Origin: Empedobacter tilapiae
Lineage (GTDB): Bacteria; Bacteroidota; Bacteroidia; Flavobacteriales; Weeksellaceae
DNA: 64,000 bases
Assembly (NCBI RefSeq): GCF_004785645.1
Contig: NZ_SRPE01000001.1
Location: forward strand, 359,816-423,815
Reading direction: 5' to 3'
Below the pieces are notes generated by a model. That model was not told the origin of the DNA. It saw only the letters and a program-made list of their open reading frames with translations, and did not search any database. Position 1 is the first letter of the stretch, and each line of letters begins with the position of its first letter. Shown here piece by piece: positions 54,424 to 64,000 of this stretch. The translations under genes and the position numbers were made by a program.

Positions 54424-54572
54424 GCAACAAAGTTAAGATTTTAATAAGAGAATTGTTTGATTAGCTTTATGAGATACTGAAAACAAGTCTAGGATTAATC
54501 AACAAAAAACTGAACCATTTCTGATTCAGTTTTTTATTATTTATTTTAAATAGTTGAAGGAAAAAATATGAA

Positions 54573-54607
54573 CTTCTCAATTCTAATTTCTCACATCTCA
54601 ATACTAT
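54573..54607. repeat. 7-bp-period repeat array with TCT core
   Basis: Five consecutive heptamers read CTTCTCA, ATTCTAA, TTTCTCA, CATCTCA, ATACTAT. CT is fixed at positions 4-5 in the units. It ends 4 bp before the stop codon of rpe, in the spacer behind recX. Confidence 0.6.
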
Positions 54608-54611
54608 TTTA

Positions 54612-55259
54612 TTAAGCTTTTTGTAATTCCGCAATATACGCTGTTGGATTCACAGCATTGAAAACTGCTGAACCAGCAACTAAAGCGTCTGCACCAGCTT
54701 CTACCAATTTTGATGCATTTTGTACACCAACTCCTCCATCAATTTCGATGATCACATTTGCATTTGCTTCTGTAATCATTTTTTTTAATTTAGAAACTTT
54801 GTTGTAAGTATTCTCAATGAATTTTTGACCTCCAAAACCTGGATTAACACTCATAATTAACACCAAATCTAAATCATTAATCACATCTTCTAAAACAGAA
54901 ACTGGTGTATGTGGATTAAGCGCTACTCCTGCTTTCATTCCTTCAGCTTTTATGGCCTGAATTGTACGATGCAAATGTGTACATGCTTCGTAATGAACAG
55001 TCAAAATATCTGCACCAACTTGTTTGAAAGTTGAAATGTAACGATCTGGATCAACAATCATTAAATGTACATCCAAAACTTTGTCTGTTAACGAATTTAT
55101 TTTCTCGATAATTGGCATTCCGTAGGAGATATTAGGAACAAAAACGCCGTCCATTACATCTAAATGAAACCATTCGGCTTGAGAATTATTAACCATTTCG
55201 ATGTCTTTTGCTAAATTCCCGAAATCGGCTGCTAAAATTGATGGTGCTACTATTGGCAT
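54612..55259 (-). CDS. rpe: Ribulose-phosphate 3-epimerase
   Basis: TIM-barrel enzyme of 215 residues from the ATG at 55259 (MPIVAPSILAADFGNLAKDI). The 25-codon extension upstream is unconserved and hydrophobic. It carries the catalytic blocks WFHLDVMDGVFVPNISYG, LDVHLMIVDPDRYI, LIMSVNPGFGGQKF and IEIDGGVG, with the two metal-binding His and Asp pairs. It interconverts D-ribulose 5-phosphate and D-xylulose 5-phosphate in the pentose phosphate pathway. A putative outer-membrane gene lies 64 bp upstream on the same strand. Confidence 0.95.
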   Translation of the reverse strand: MPIVAPSILAADFGNLAKDIEMVNNSQAEWFHLDVMDGVFVPNISYGMPIIEKINSLTDKVLDVHLMIVDPDRYISTFKQVGADILTVHYEACTHLHRTIQAIKAEGMKAGVALNPHTPVSVLEDVINDLDLVLIMSVNPGFGGQKFIENTYNKVSKLKKMITEANANVIIEIDGGVGVQNASKLVEAGADALVAGSAVFNAVNPTAYIAELQKA

Positions 55260-55323
55260 AATCTTTTTATATTGTTTGTATTTTGTTATGCAAAGGTAAG
55301 CAAATAAAAAAATCGTTGAAATT

Positions 55324-55872
55324 TTATAATTCAATTCCTAAAGATAAACCTGCTTTTAGATTTTTGTCATAATCTGGATAATCTAAATCATTAAGTGTTA
55401 AAAATAAATTTAAATTAAGTGGGATCAAGCTAAAAGCTCCAAAGCGTAAACCAAGTGCTCCTTCTAAATGAATTCCTTTATAATTACCAAGATTATATCC
55501 TGTTTTTAGAGAGATATAAAATGTATTAATTCCTTCATCTGCAAAAAACCTTATTCGAGTAAAAACTGGATAATAGTTCAAATTATAATCAAATAGTTTG
55601 TAATAACTCAACCCTAAACTTAGCTCAGTATAATCACTAATCATATATCCAACTTCACCTGAAAATCCATAAGTAATATATTTATTTATAAATTCCTGAT
55701 TATTTGATAAATACTCATCAGATTCATGGATTTTAAAATCCATATTTGTTAATTCGGAACGAAGTTGGTAGTGAACTTTTCTTTCAAGAAATTTTTTATA
55801 AACATCAAATTCATCTTTTTTAACTTGAGCAAAAAGAAAAAAAGGAAAAAATATTAATATTAAACGGAGCAT
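55324..55872 (-). CDS. Outer-membrane beta-barrel protein
   Basis: This 182-residue protein has a signal peptide (LRLILIFFPFFLFAQ). Alternating aromatic/hydrophobic strands (YTELSLGLSYYKLFDYNLNY, TFYISLKTGYNLGNYKGI, LRFGAFSLIPLNLNLFLTL) predict an eight-strand barrel. The opening VKKDEFDVYKKFLERK is a mature N-terminal helix. It lies 2 bp upstream-to-downstream of a second barrel gene in the same operon. The function is unknown. Confidence 0.65.
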   Translation of the reverse strand: MLRLILIFFPFFLFAQVKKDEFDVYKKFLERKVHYQLRSELTNMDFKIHESDEYLSNNQEFINKYITYGFSGEVGYMISDYTELSLGLSYYKLFDYNLNYYPVFTRIRFFADEGINTFYISLKTGYNLGNYKGIHLEGALGLRFGAFSLIPLNLNLFLTLNDLDYPDYDKNLKAGLSLGIEL

Positions 55873-55874
55873 TT

Positions 55875-56459
55875 TTAGAAAGTATATCCAACTCGAAATC
55901 CTAAATCTAAAGCAACTCCAGATTTACTTGAGTTTTTGATTCTATAATCCATTGCGTTTTCATCATAATAAATACGATCTTCCTCATAAAGTGAAATTCC
56001 TAAACCTGTATAGAACTCATAAAAGAATTTTTTAGAAAAAGAACGTTTCAATCCGTAATTTAATGTAATTGCTCCTTGAGGATTTATTTTTAAATCATCT
56101 GACGAAGTTGTAAACCAATCTGGAATTAAAACAGTTTTGAAAGCTATATAATTAGCTGAATTATTAGTAGTATTCTTACCTTTCTCAATTCTTTTATCAA
56201 AATTATAGTAATAGCGTCCTTCTAGAGCAAAACGAGTCGTTAAAGCGTAATCAAAATCACTTCCTGAATAATCACTATAACTATACATAAATCCTCCTAT
56301 ATAATCTAGTGAAGCAACTCCTGTATATTTTTCTCCTAATGATTTTTCGAACTGAACGCCAATTCCTATTGCACTTGCATTTATATTAAATAAATTTGTA
56401 GTTTTTTCTTGTGCAAATAGAGAAGTTGATAATAGAAAAGTAAATAAAAAAAATTTCAT
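55875..56459 (-). CDS. Outer-membrane beta-barrel protein
   Basis: The protein has 194 residues from the ATG at 56459 (MKFFLFTFLLSTSLFAQ); the 7 codons above it are unneeded. It has a signal peptide and then about eight amphipathic strands with Gly/aromatic pattern (SAIGIGVQFEKSLGEKYTGV, GVALDLGFRVGYTF at the C-terminus, ending in F as OMPs do). It is the upstream member of the pair at 55324-56459, with 2 bp between them, so both are probably translated together. The function is unknown. Confidence 0.65.
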   Translation of the reverse strand: MKFFLFTFLLSTSLFAQEKTTNLFNINASAIGIGVQFEKSLGEKYTGVASLDYIGGFMYSYSDYSGSDFDYALTTRFALEGRYYYNFDKRIEKGKNTTNNSANYIAFKTVLIPDWFTTSSDDLKINPQGAITLNYGLKRSFSKKFFYEFYTGLGISLYEEDRIYYDENAMDYRIKNSSKSGVALDLGFRVGYTF

Positions 56460-56520
56460 CTTTAGTGTTAATAAATTCAATACGAATATAACAGAAAAAA
56501 TGATGCAGTAAAATTTTTTT

Positions 56521-56907
56521 TTAATCTAAAAATACCCTATTGTCTATAAAGTTATAAGGCTCTTCTTCTTTCAGTTCTTCATTGATTATAAAATGTATAG
56601 AATTTTTTGATAAAAAGATGTAAGTATAAATATCCGCTTTTTCATCAGACTCTCTAAACTCGTAATATTCTTCGCCAATTGCACACCAAATTCCTACATC
56701 TTCAGAATATGTTATATGATCATCATTGTGAATTGTTTTAAAGTTTACAGTCATTGTTCCATCTGCTTTTCGATTGACTAGCCAACTATTCGTTTCTCCT
56801 TTAAAAAATTTTCCATGATCAGTTCCAGACCAAATTCCAACAAATCTTTCATCAACTTCTACTGATTTTATAAAATGTTCGATTTGCTGATTTTCTGTTT
56901 TGCGCAT
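56521..56907 (-). CDS. Hypothetical protein, lipocalin-like
   Basis: This 128-residue soluble protein has no signal peptide. The pattern FVGIWSGTDHGKFF, then WLVNRKADGTMTVNFKTIHN, with alternating strands and a YYEFRESDEKADIYTYIFLS segment, resembles a small lipocalin-like barrel, but this is pattern only. It is a single gene, separated by 61 bp from the barrel genes downstream on the same strand. The function is unknown. Confidence 0.5.
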   Translation of the reverse strand: MRKTENQQIEHFIKSVEVDERFVGIWSGTDHGKFFKGETNSWLVNRKADGTMTVNFKTIHNDDHITYSEDVGIWCAIGEEYYEFRESDEKADIYTYIFLSKNSIHFIINEELKEEEPYNFIDNRVFLD

Positions 56908-57008
56908 AAATTATTTCTATATTAAAATTAGCTTAAAAGTAGCCAATCTTTGCTTCTTCTCATCTCAAAAAAGCTTAATTTGCAGCTTGGGATAAAAACA
57001 ACAAATTT

Positions 57009-58328
57009 ATGGAAAATAATATGCTTAATCAACATCCAGCAGATATTGCCGAGCAATTAACTGAATTGGACGTAAAGAATAGAAATATAGCTTTTTACTC
57101 GCTTTCTAATGATGATAAAGTAGAAGTATTCTCCTATTTTGAACCCGATATTCAGTACGAGATTGTAAAAAGTTTAACTGACGAAGATTTAGCTGAAGTT
57201 TTGAATAATCTTGATCCCGATGATAGAACAGAACTTTTTGAAAATTTTCCAGATCAATTAATCAAACACTCAATCAATCTTTTAACCCCTGAAGAACGAG
57301 CGATTGCACTTAATTTAATTGGATATAATGAAGATTCTATTGCCCGATTAATGACTCCAAATTATATTCAAGTAAAGGAACATTATACGGTAAAACAAGT
57401 TTTGACGCATATCAAAAAATATGGAAAAAAGGCAGAAACTTTAACCTATATTTTTATTGTTGATGGTAAAAATAGATTGATTGATGATTTAAAAATCGGT
57501 GAAATCCTTTTAGCTGATGAAGATACTAAGGTCGAAGATTTGATCGATCATAATTTTGTTTCGATCAAGACGACGACTCCTTTAGAAGAAGCATTAGAAG
57601 TTTTTGATAAATACGATCGTTCTGCAATGCCAATTGTCACAGAAAATGATGTTTTGGTCGGAATTGTAACATTTGACGATATCTTAGATCGAATGAAAAT
57701 GCGTGATACCGAAGATATTCAGAAATTCGGAGGAATGGAAGAATTGGATGTTTCGTATACCAAAACTCCTATCACGGAATTAATCAAAAAACGCGCTGGT
57801 TGGTTGGTTATCTTATTTATTGGAGAAATGTTTACCGCTTCTGCAATGAGTTATTATGACCAAGAAATCGAAAAAGCAGTTGTATTGGCGTTATTTGTTC
57901 CATTAATTATTTCGAGTGGCGGAAATTCAGGTTCGCAAGCAGCTTCGTTGATTATTCGTGCAATGGCTTTGGGCGAATTGAAACTAAAAGATTGGTGGTA
58001 TGTAATGAAAAAAGAATTTGCTTCGGGATTAATCTTAGGTGCAATTCTAGGATTTGTTGGTTTTATCAGAATCTTAATTTGGCAAAAATTAGGTATTTAT
58101 AGTTATGGAGAATATTGGCTATATGTAGCTTTAACAGTAGCTTTATCTTTAATTGTAATTGTTTTGTGGGGAACTCTTTCAGGATCTTTGGTTCCATTTA
58201 TTTTGAGAAAAATTGGATTTGATCCCGCAACAGCATCCTCGCCTTTCGTCGCAACTTTGGTTGACGTTTCAGGATTGATTATTTACTTTACAATTGCTGC
58301 AATTTTACTAAGCGGAAAGTTATTATAA
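57009..58328 (+). CDS. mgtE: Magnesium transporter MgtE
   Basis: This 439-residue protein has an N-terminal MgtE_N helical domain ([16 protein letters not shown] and helical repeats to about 120), a CBS pair (about 130-250: [19 protein letters not shown] closes the second CBS), and five TM helices from about 270 to the end with the pore motif [23 protein letters not shown] domains bind Mg and gate the channel. Length and order are those of MgtE. A perfect palindromic terminator follows. Confidence 0.94.
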   Translation: MENNMLNQHPADIAEQLTELDVKNRNIAFYSLSNDDKVEVFSYFEPDIQYEIVKSLTDEDLAEVLNNLDPDDRTELFENFPDQLIKHSINLLTPEERAIALNLIGYNEDSIARLMTPNYIQVKEHYTVKQVLTHIKKYGKKAETLTYIFIVDGKNRLIDDLKIGEILLADEDTKVEDLIDHNFVSIKTTTPLEEALEVFDKYDRSAMPIVTENDVLVGIVTFDDILDRMKMRDTEDIQKFGGMEELDVSYTKTPITELIKKRAGWLVILFIGEMFTASAMSYYDQEIEKAVVLALFVPLIISSGGNSGSQAASLIIRAMALGELKLKDWWYVMKKEFASGLILGAILGFVGFIRILIWQKLGIYSYGEYWLYVALTVALSLIVIVLWGTLSGSLVPFILRKIGFDPATASSPFVATLVDVSGLIIYFTIAAILLSGKLL

Positions 58329-58331
58329 CGA

Positions 58332-58363
58332 AAAACTCCAACTAAATTTAGTTGGAGTTTTTT
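58332..58363. terminator. Perfect palindromic bidirectional terminator
   Basis: A perfect 32-bp palindrome: AAAAACTCCAACTAAA and its reverse complement. The core TCCAACTAAATTTAGTTGGA also occurs at 15601-15620. It lies between convergent mgtE and rpoD. Confidence 0.9.
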
Positions 58364-58368
58364 TATTT

Positions 58369-59235
58369 TTATCGTCCGATATACGTTTTCAAAATCTTAG
58401 ATCTTGAAGTATGTTTTAAACGACGAATTGCTTTTTCTTTAATTTGACGAACACGTTCTCTTGTTAAATCAAACGTTTCTCCAATTTCTTCTAACGTCAT
58501 TGGGTGTTGACCGTTTAATCCGAAGTATAAACGAATTAAATCAGCTTCACGAGGCGTTAATGTTTGTAATGCACGTTCAATCTCTACACGTAAAGATTCA
58601 ATCATCAACTGTACGTCTGGAGATGGAGATTCACCAATGTTTAATACATCGTATAAGTTAGAATCTTCTCCTTCTACTAATGGTGCATCCATTGAGACGT
58701 GACGACCAGAGTTTTTCATCGACTCTTTTACATCACCTTCAGACATATCCAAAACTTCAGAAATTTCTTCTGCAGATGGAGCACGTTCATGTTCTTGCTC
58801 TAATAAAGCATAGGCTTTATTAATTTTATTGATCGATCCAATTTTATTTAATGGTAAACGTACAATACGAGATTGCTCTGCTAATGCTTGTAAGATAGAT
58901 TGACGAATCCACCAAACTGCATACGAGATAAATTTGAAACCACGCGTTTCGTCAAAACGTTGTGCAGCTTTAATCAAACCTAAGTTTCCTTCATTAATTA
59001 AATCTGGTAAACTTAAACCTTGATTTTGATATTGTTTCGCAACAGATACCACGAAACGTAAGTTTGCTTTTGTTAATTTTTCTAAGGCAACACGATCTCC
59101 TGCTTTGATACGTTGTGCTAACTCTACTTCCTCCTCCGCTGTAATCAAATCTACTTTACCAATCTCTTGTAAGTATTTATCCAACGACGCAGTTTCACGA
59201 TTTGTTACCTGCTTTGTAATTTTAAGCTGTCTCAT
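58369..59235 (-). CDS. rpoD: Primary sigma factor RpoD/SigA
   Basis: Sigma-70 factor of 288 residues: region 1.2 ([20 protein letters not shown]), region 2 ([38 protein letters not shown]), region 3 ([20 protein letters not shown]) and region 4 ([20 protein letters not shown]). Region 1.1 is absent, as in the Bacteroidota primary sigma factor. It recognises promoters of the TTTG/TAnnTTTG type seen in this window. A strong Shine-Dalgarno (AGGAGGG, 59246-59252) lies 10 bp before the ATG, rare in this genome and perhaps a mark of high translation. The terminator palindrome follows the stop. Confidence 0.95.
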   Translation of the reverse strand: MRQLKITKQVTNRETASLDKYLQEIGKVDLITAEEEVELAQRIKAGDRVALEKLTKANLRFVVSVAKQYQNQGLSLPDLINEGNLGLIKAAQRFDETRGFKFISYAVWWIRQSILQALAEQSRIVRLPLNKIGSINKINKAYALLEQEHERAPSAEEISEVLDMSEGDVKESMKNSGRHVSMDAPLVEGEDSNLYDVLNIGESPSPDVQLMIESLRVEIERALQTLTPREADLIRLYFGLNGQHPMTLEEIGETFDLTRERVRQIKEKAIRRLKHTSRSKILKTYIGR

Positions 59236-59245
59236 TTAACTAAAA

Positions 59246-59252
59246 CCCTCCT
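59246..59252 (-). promoter_or_regulatory. Strong Shine-Dalgarno of rpoD
   Basis: AGGAGGG lies 10 bp before the rpoD ATG on the minus strand. Most genes in the window have no comparable SD, so this supports the start and suggests high translation of the sigma factor. Confidence 0.6.
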
Positions 59253-59359
59253 ATTATTAATGATTATTATCGATTTCTTTTAGCGTTTTATCAACACCAC
59301 TATATATGTATACGCAGATAACTGAAAAAGGTTACAAAATATTGTAAATTATTTCAGAA

Positions 59360-60301
59360 TTAATGTCTTAAAACTTCGTAAATCATTTGTGCAGAGAGTT
59401 TCGCTGTCGAGTTATCAACATCAAAAAGCGAATTATATTCAACTAAATCAAATATTTTCACTTTGTTTGAGTTCATCAAAACCTTCAAAATATATTTAAC
59501 CTGAAAAGGTGTCAAACCATTAATTGTCGTTGCACTTACACCTGGCGCATAAGCTGCATCAAAAACATCTATATCCAACGAAACATAAAGCACATCAAAT
59601 TGTTGAACAATCGTTTTCAGATCATCTAAAACTTTATTTAAATTGAAATGCACTTCATCTGCCAAAATAAAATTAACGCCTAAATTTTCTGCACGTTGAA
59701 ATAATGCTTTCGTATTTCCTAATTCTTGAATACCGATTGGAATATAGTTGAAATTCATTTCATTTTCTTCACAATACTTAGCCATTTCGTAAAAAGGCGT
59801 TCCAGAAGTTGATTGTGAATTTGGCGTTCTCAAATCAAAATGTGCATCAAGATTGATAATTCCAATATTTTTGTATGATTTTGCTAAAGCCAAGAAATCT
59901 CCTAAAGCCGTTTCGTGTCCTCCTCCAATTATAATTGGAAAATGATTTTGTCGAATGATTTTATCAACTTGATTAATTTGTTCTTCTCGCGCAGATTCTA
60001 GATTCTTATCATCACAGTGAATATTTCCAGCATCGAAAATAAAATTAGTTTCAGAAAAATGCAAAGGTAAATTTGCTAAACTTTTTCGAATCAAATCTGG
60101 CGAATTTTTAGCACCAATTCGTCCTTTATTTCGTTCAACTCCTTCTTCTGAACAGAAACCTAAAAATATTTTAGGTTGAATTGATGATGATTTAAATTTT
60201 TCATAATCAGAAATTACTTGATGAATTCTTAGTCCTAATTCTCCGTCTTCTGAATCAATTCTTCCAGTCCAAATTTCTTGATTAAATGGTGTTTTTTGCA
60301 T
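59360..60301 (-). CDS. hutG: Formimidoylglutamase
   Basis: Ureohydrolase-family Mn enzyme of 313 residues, hydrolysing N-formimino-glutamate to glutamate and formamide in histidine degradation. Metal-ligand blocks are PIIIGGGHETALG (His), GIINLDAHFDLR (three ligands) and YVSLDIDVFDAAYAPG. GFCSEEGVERNKGRIGAK near residue 50 is the HutG-type substrate loop. Arginase or agmatinase is the alternative within the fold. Other hut genes are not in the window. It lies 2 bp downstream of the TRIC-type channel gene on the same strand. Confidence 0.82.
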   Translation of the reverse strand: MQKTPFNQEIWTGRIDSEDGELGLRIHQVISDYEKFKSSSIQPKIFLGFCSEEGVERNKGRIGAKNSPDLIRKSLANLPLHFSETNFIFDAGNIHCDDKNLESAREEQINQVDKIIRQNHFPIIIGGGHETALGDFLALAKSYKNIGIINLDAHFDLRTPNSQSTSGTPFYEMAKYCEENEMNFNYIPIGIQELGNTKALFQRAENLGVNFILADEVHFNLNKVLDDLKTIVQQFDVLYVSLDIDVFDAAYAPGVSATTINGLTPFQVKYILKVLMNSNKVKIFDLVEYNSLFDVDNSTAKLSAQMIYEVLRH

Positions 60302-60303
60302 GA

Positions 60304-60909
60304 TTAATAAAATTTAGGTAACGACAAATTATATTTTACAGTCACAATACGAATCGCCGCGATAATAGCTCCCGAAACGATGAAATTGATATTACGATCT
60401 AATCCAAAATTATCAAAAACTAAATAAGCTACTCCACCTACAATACAGGCTGTTGCATAAATTTCTTGAACAAAAATTGTTGGTGTTCTATTCATCAAAA
60501 CATCTCTTAACATTCCTCCCATTACAGCGGTCATCATTCCCATCATCACAGAAATAAAATCATTTGCACCCAAAGAATGCGCTTTTTCCAAACCTACAAT
60601 TGTAAATAAAGCAATTCCCAATGTATCAAAAAGCATTAATGTTATTCTTAATCTTGAAAAATATTTAAAAAACAATCCAGCCAATAAAATTCCAGCAAAA
60701 ACTGCGTAAATAACATTCATATCATTTATCCAAACTAACGGATAACTATTCAAAAATAAATCACGTAAAGTTCCTCCTCCAACAGCAGTTATAAAAGCAA
60801 AACATGCAATTCCAAACCAATCATGCTTTTGTCTTTCGTCTCCAGCTAAAGCACCAGAAATTGCAAACACAACTGTTCCGAATAATTCAAAAATATATTG
60901 AATTTCCAT
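60304..60909 (-). CDS. TRIC/YicG-type membrane channel (UPF0126), copy 1
   Basis: This 201-residue protein has seven TM helices in the two-repeat TRIC pattern. The opening IQYIFELFGTVVFAISGALA, FITAVGGGTLRDLFLNSYPL and GANDFISVMMGMMTAVMGGM followed by LRDVLMNRTP carry the two GGGxxRD motifs of the family. Members conduct monovalent cations across the inner membrane. It lies directly upstream of hutG and 38 bp downstream of a paralogue, from which it arose by tandem duplication. Confidence 0.88.
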   Translation of the reverse strand: MEIQYIFELFGTVVFAISGALAGDERQKHDWFGIACFAFITAVGGGTLRDLFLNSYPLVWINDMNVIYAVFAGILLAGLFFKYFSRLRITLMLFDTLGIALFTIVGLEKAHSLGANDFISVMMGMMTAVMGGMLRDVLMNRTPTIFVQEIYATACIVGGVAYLVFDNFGLDRNINFIVSGAIIAAIRIVTVKYNLSLPKFY

Positions 60910-60947
60910 TTATAAAAATTTAGTCCGCAAAGATACAAATCTATAAA

Positions 60948-61556
60948 TTAATGGCTTTTAAACTTAGGTAATGACAAATTGTATTTAATAGCAGCTAAAC
61001 GAATTGCAACAATTGCTCCTCCAGCAACAAAGAAATTAATATTACGATCTATATCTAGCTTCCATAAAACCATGTAAATAACGGCACCACAAAGGCACGC
61101 AAATGCATAAATTTCTTTTTTGAATATAATTGGAACTTCGTTCAACATCATATCTCGAATTATTGAACCAAAAACAGCTGTAAACATTCCCATAACTGGT
61201 GCTATTACAGGATGAATACCGAGATTTAATGCTTTTTCTAAACCAACTATCGTAAATAGAGCAATTCCCAATGTATCAAAAAGCATAAACGTTTTACGAA
61301 GTTTTAGCAAAGGTTTATAAAAAATAGCTGCCAAAATAACACCTATTGCAACAGCATAAATTAAATTAACATCTTTAATCCACATGATTTCGACAGAAAG
61401 CAAAATATCACGAACTGTCCCTCCTCCTATAGAAGTTAAAAACGCTATAAAAGTAACTCCAAACCAATCATTCCCAGACTTTTCATCCGCTGCTAAAGCT
61501 CCTGAAATACCAAAAAAAAGTGTTCCAAATAATTCGAAAAAATATTGAATTTCCAT
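60948..61556 (-). CDS. TRIC/YicG-type membrane channel (UPF0126), copy 2
   Basis: This 202-residue paralogue of the neighbouring copy 1 has the same seven-TM plan: IQYFFELFGTLFFGISGALA, FLTSIGGGTVRDILLSVEIM and PVMGMFTAVFGSIIRDMMLN. The second repeat motif reads FGSIIRD instead of GGMLRD, so its pore-side glycine differs. Shared blocks such as MLFDTLGIALFTIVGLEKA and the C-terminal KYNLSLPKF confirm a recent common origin. Heteromeric channels are possible. Confidence 0.88.
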   Translation of the reverse strand: MEIQYFFELFGTLFFGISGALAADEKSGNDWFGVTFIAFLTSIGGGTVRDILLSVEIMWIKDVNLIYAVAIGVILAAIFYKPLLKLRKTFMLFDTLGIALFTIVGLEKALNLGIHPVIAPVMGMFTAVFGSIIRDMMLNEVPIIFKKEIYAFACLCGAVIYMVLWKLDIDRNINFFVAGGAIVAIRLAAIKYNLSLPKFKSH

Positions 61557-61686
61557 CTCTATTGTATTAAATCATATAGTGTTATAAACTACCAAAAATA
61601 AGTACTTCTACTTATTTTTATGATATTCAAAATATACAATTGAAAATAGAAAAAGACTAGCAGAAATACTAGTCTTTTTGTAAATA

Positions 61687-63078
<1,392 letters not shown>

Positions 63079-63369
63079 TTAATTAATACTATATGAACTA
63101 CTCAGCTATCTCTCGATAGCAATTGATTTTTTATGTCTGAAACGACTTGAATATAAAAGCTTCTCTTTTATATATTACATGAACGAATGTGCAATATTAT
63201 AATTGCAACAAATTAAGAGATAAGAAAATCTCTTGATGAATAAACAACAAATTTACTCAGGATAAATTGAAATCTCAATATACTAAGAAATAACTAGAAT
63301 AACAAATAATAAAATATATTCTTCTAGTTAAAAATCTTTTATGATAATAATTATATTACCTTTTTGATT

Positions 63370-63536
63370 ATGGATATATCCTATATAAAAATATAGATGG
63401 TACATTAGATTTAATATTAGCTATCGTTTTATTTTTAATCATATTTATAGTTGGAATTATTTTCTGTATTAAATCTATTTTTTATTTTATATCAAGAACA
63501 GTAGCATCCCCTAAATTAGACAAAAAAGAGGATTAG
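63370..63536 (+). pseudogene. Frameshifted small membrane-protein gene (candidate)
   Basis: From ATG at 63370 the frame gives MDISYIKI and then stops. Shifting by two bases at the TATA repeat near 63390-63395 continues as DGTLDLILAIVLFLIIFIVG and onward to KLDKKED and TAG at 63534-63536, about 54 residues with one clear TM helix and a basic tail. The downstream frame has no usable start codon of its own. A TA-dinucleotide slip, or a sequencing error there, is the simplest explanation. Confidence 0.35.
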
Positions 63537-63713
63537 AGTAATCATACAGCGTATTTATTACAAAATAAACCATTGTTTTACTCTAAGCGCATCGGACAAT
63601 CATCGCATGCCCATCCGTGAACTCGCCGGCTATAACCCGTAAGATTTCCTTTTAAACTAGTGAGTTCTGAGAGTTATAAAGGAAGCTTTTTGTTCTGAGA
63701 GTATAAGATGTTC

Positions 63714-63776
63714 AATACTTAATACTTAATACTTAATACTTAATACTTAATACTTAATACTTAATACTTAATACTT
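63714..63776. repeat. Perfect 7-bp tandem repeat, nine copies of AATACTT
   Basis: Nine exact copies of AATACTT, then a truncated AATAC. The same 7-bp phase appears upstream: GTTCTGAGAGT recurs at 63664 and 63692, exactly 28 bp apart. It lies between the FMO side and the rrn terminator. Confidence 0.95.
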
Positions 63777-63804
63777 AATACATTGTACAAAAAAGTATAA
63801 ACAC

Positions 63805-63838
63805 AAAAAAGCCTCAAGTTGTTCACTTGAGGCTTTTA
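63805..63838 (-). terminator. Intrinsic terminator of the rrn operon
   Basis: The perfect stem AAAAGCCTCAAGT/ACTTGAGGCTTTT has a 5-base loop. On the minus strand it follows the 5S gene and ends in TTTTTTG. Confidence 0.9.
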
Positions 63839-63845
63839 ATAAAAA

Positions 63846-63951
<106 letters not shown>

Positions 63952-64000
63952 AATATTTTTAAATAGGTTTTAGTTCCTAGTATATCTTGACATTATTATT

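Noticed and set aside
63714..63776. CRISPR array
   Set aside because: Units are 7 bp with no spacers, so it is a simple tandem repeat.

Overview
The window is about 64 kb of AT-rich chromosomal DNA from a member of the Bacteroidota, most likely class Flavobacteriia and close to the Weeksellaceae (Chryseobacterium/Empedobacter type). The evidence is a 288-residue RpoD without region 1.1, promoters of the TTTG/TAnnTTTG type, few Shine-Dalgarno sequences, many short signal peptides ending in Q, a surface protein starting QVGINT, DUF5723 and PepSY-like families, and a small HTH family (LPRFRKNIYTKEII) that I associate with this group. The species assignment is inference. Almost every gene is ordinary core or near-core chromosome. 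I see no insertion sequence, prophage or CRISPR array.

Layout. 1-3.3 kb: end of a secreted Lys-rich protein, a large surface protein and two small HTH proteins. 3.3-15.6 kb: housekeeping (polA, ferredoxin, AIM24 family, DUF5723, ferredoxin-NADP reductase, tRNA-Met, aspartate aminotransferase, tpx, 3-hydroxybutyryl-CoA dehydrogenase, Gfo/Idh/MocA, pcm). 15.6-18.6 kb: two-component system followed by two PepSY-like exported proteins. 18.6-26.4 kb: metabolic genes (threonine aldolase type, metZ type, DEAD-box helicase, aspA, DUF5009). 26.4-36.4 kb: a membrane-stress island with a divergent XRE repressor, a palindromic operator, a YbjN-like protein, PspA, DUF4177, a YqiJ-like protein, a flotillin (YqiK-like) and a 1611-residue AAA+ ATPase. 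36.4-41.9 kb: a MORN/YwqK-like protein, then a tight operon of an unknown basic protein, RtcB and PrfH, then a 26-residue ORF with its own promoter and terminator. 42-56.9 kb: a TPR/HTH regulator, lepA, acyltransferase, 2-hydroxyacid dehydrogenase, serine hydrolase, EamA transporter, CAT-like protein, recX, rpe and outer-membrane proteins. 57-63.1 kb: mgtE, rpoD, hutG, two TRIC-type channels and a trimethylamine-monooxygenase-like FMO. The window ends in the 5S rRNA of a minus-strand rrn operon.

Two multi-gene systems stand out. The PspA/flotillin/AAA+ island probably senses and repairs envelope damage under a dedicated repressor. The PrfH-RtcB pair is the ribosome rescue and rRNA-repair module, here with a third, very basic upstream gene that I cannot identify. 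At the DNA level, five intergenic sites carry arrays with a strict 7-bp period but different heptamer sequences. Two of these arrays switch to the reverse complement at their midpoint, which suggests one repeat-generating process acting throughout the chromosome.
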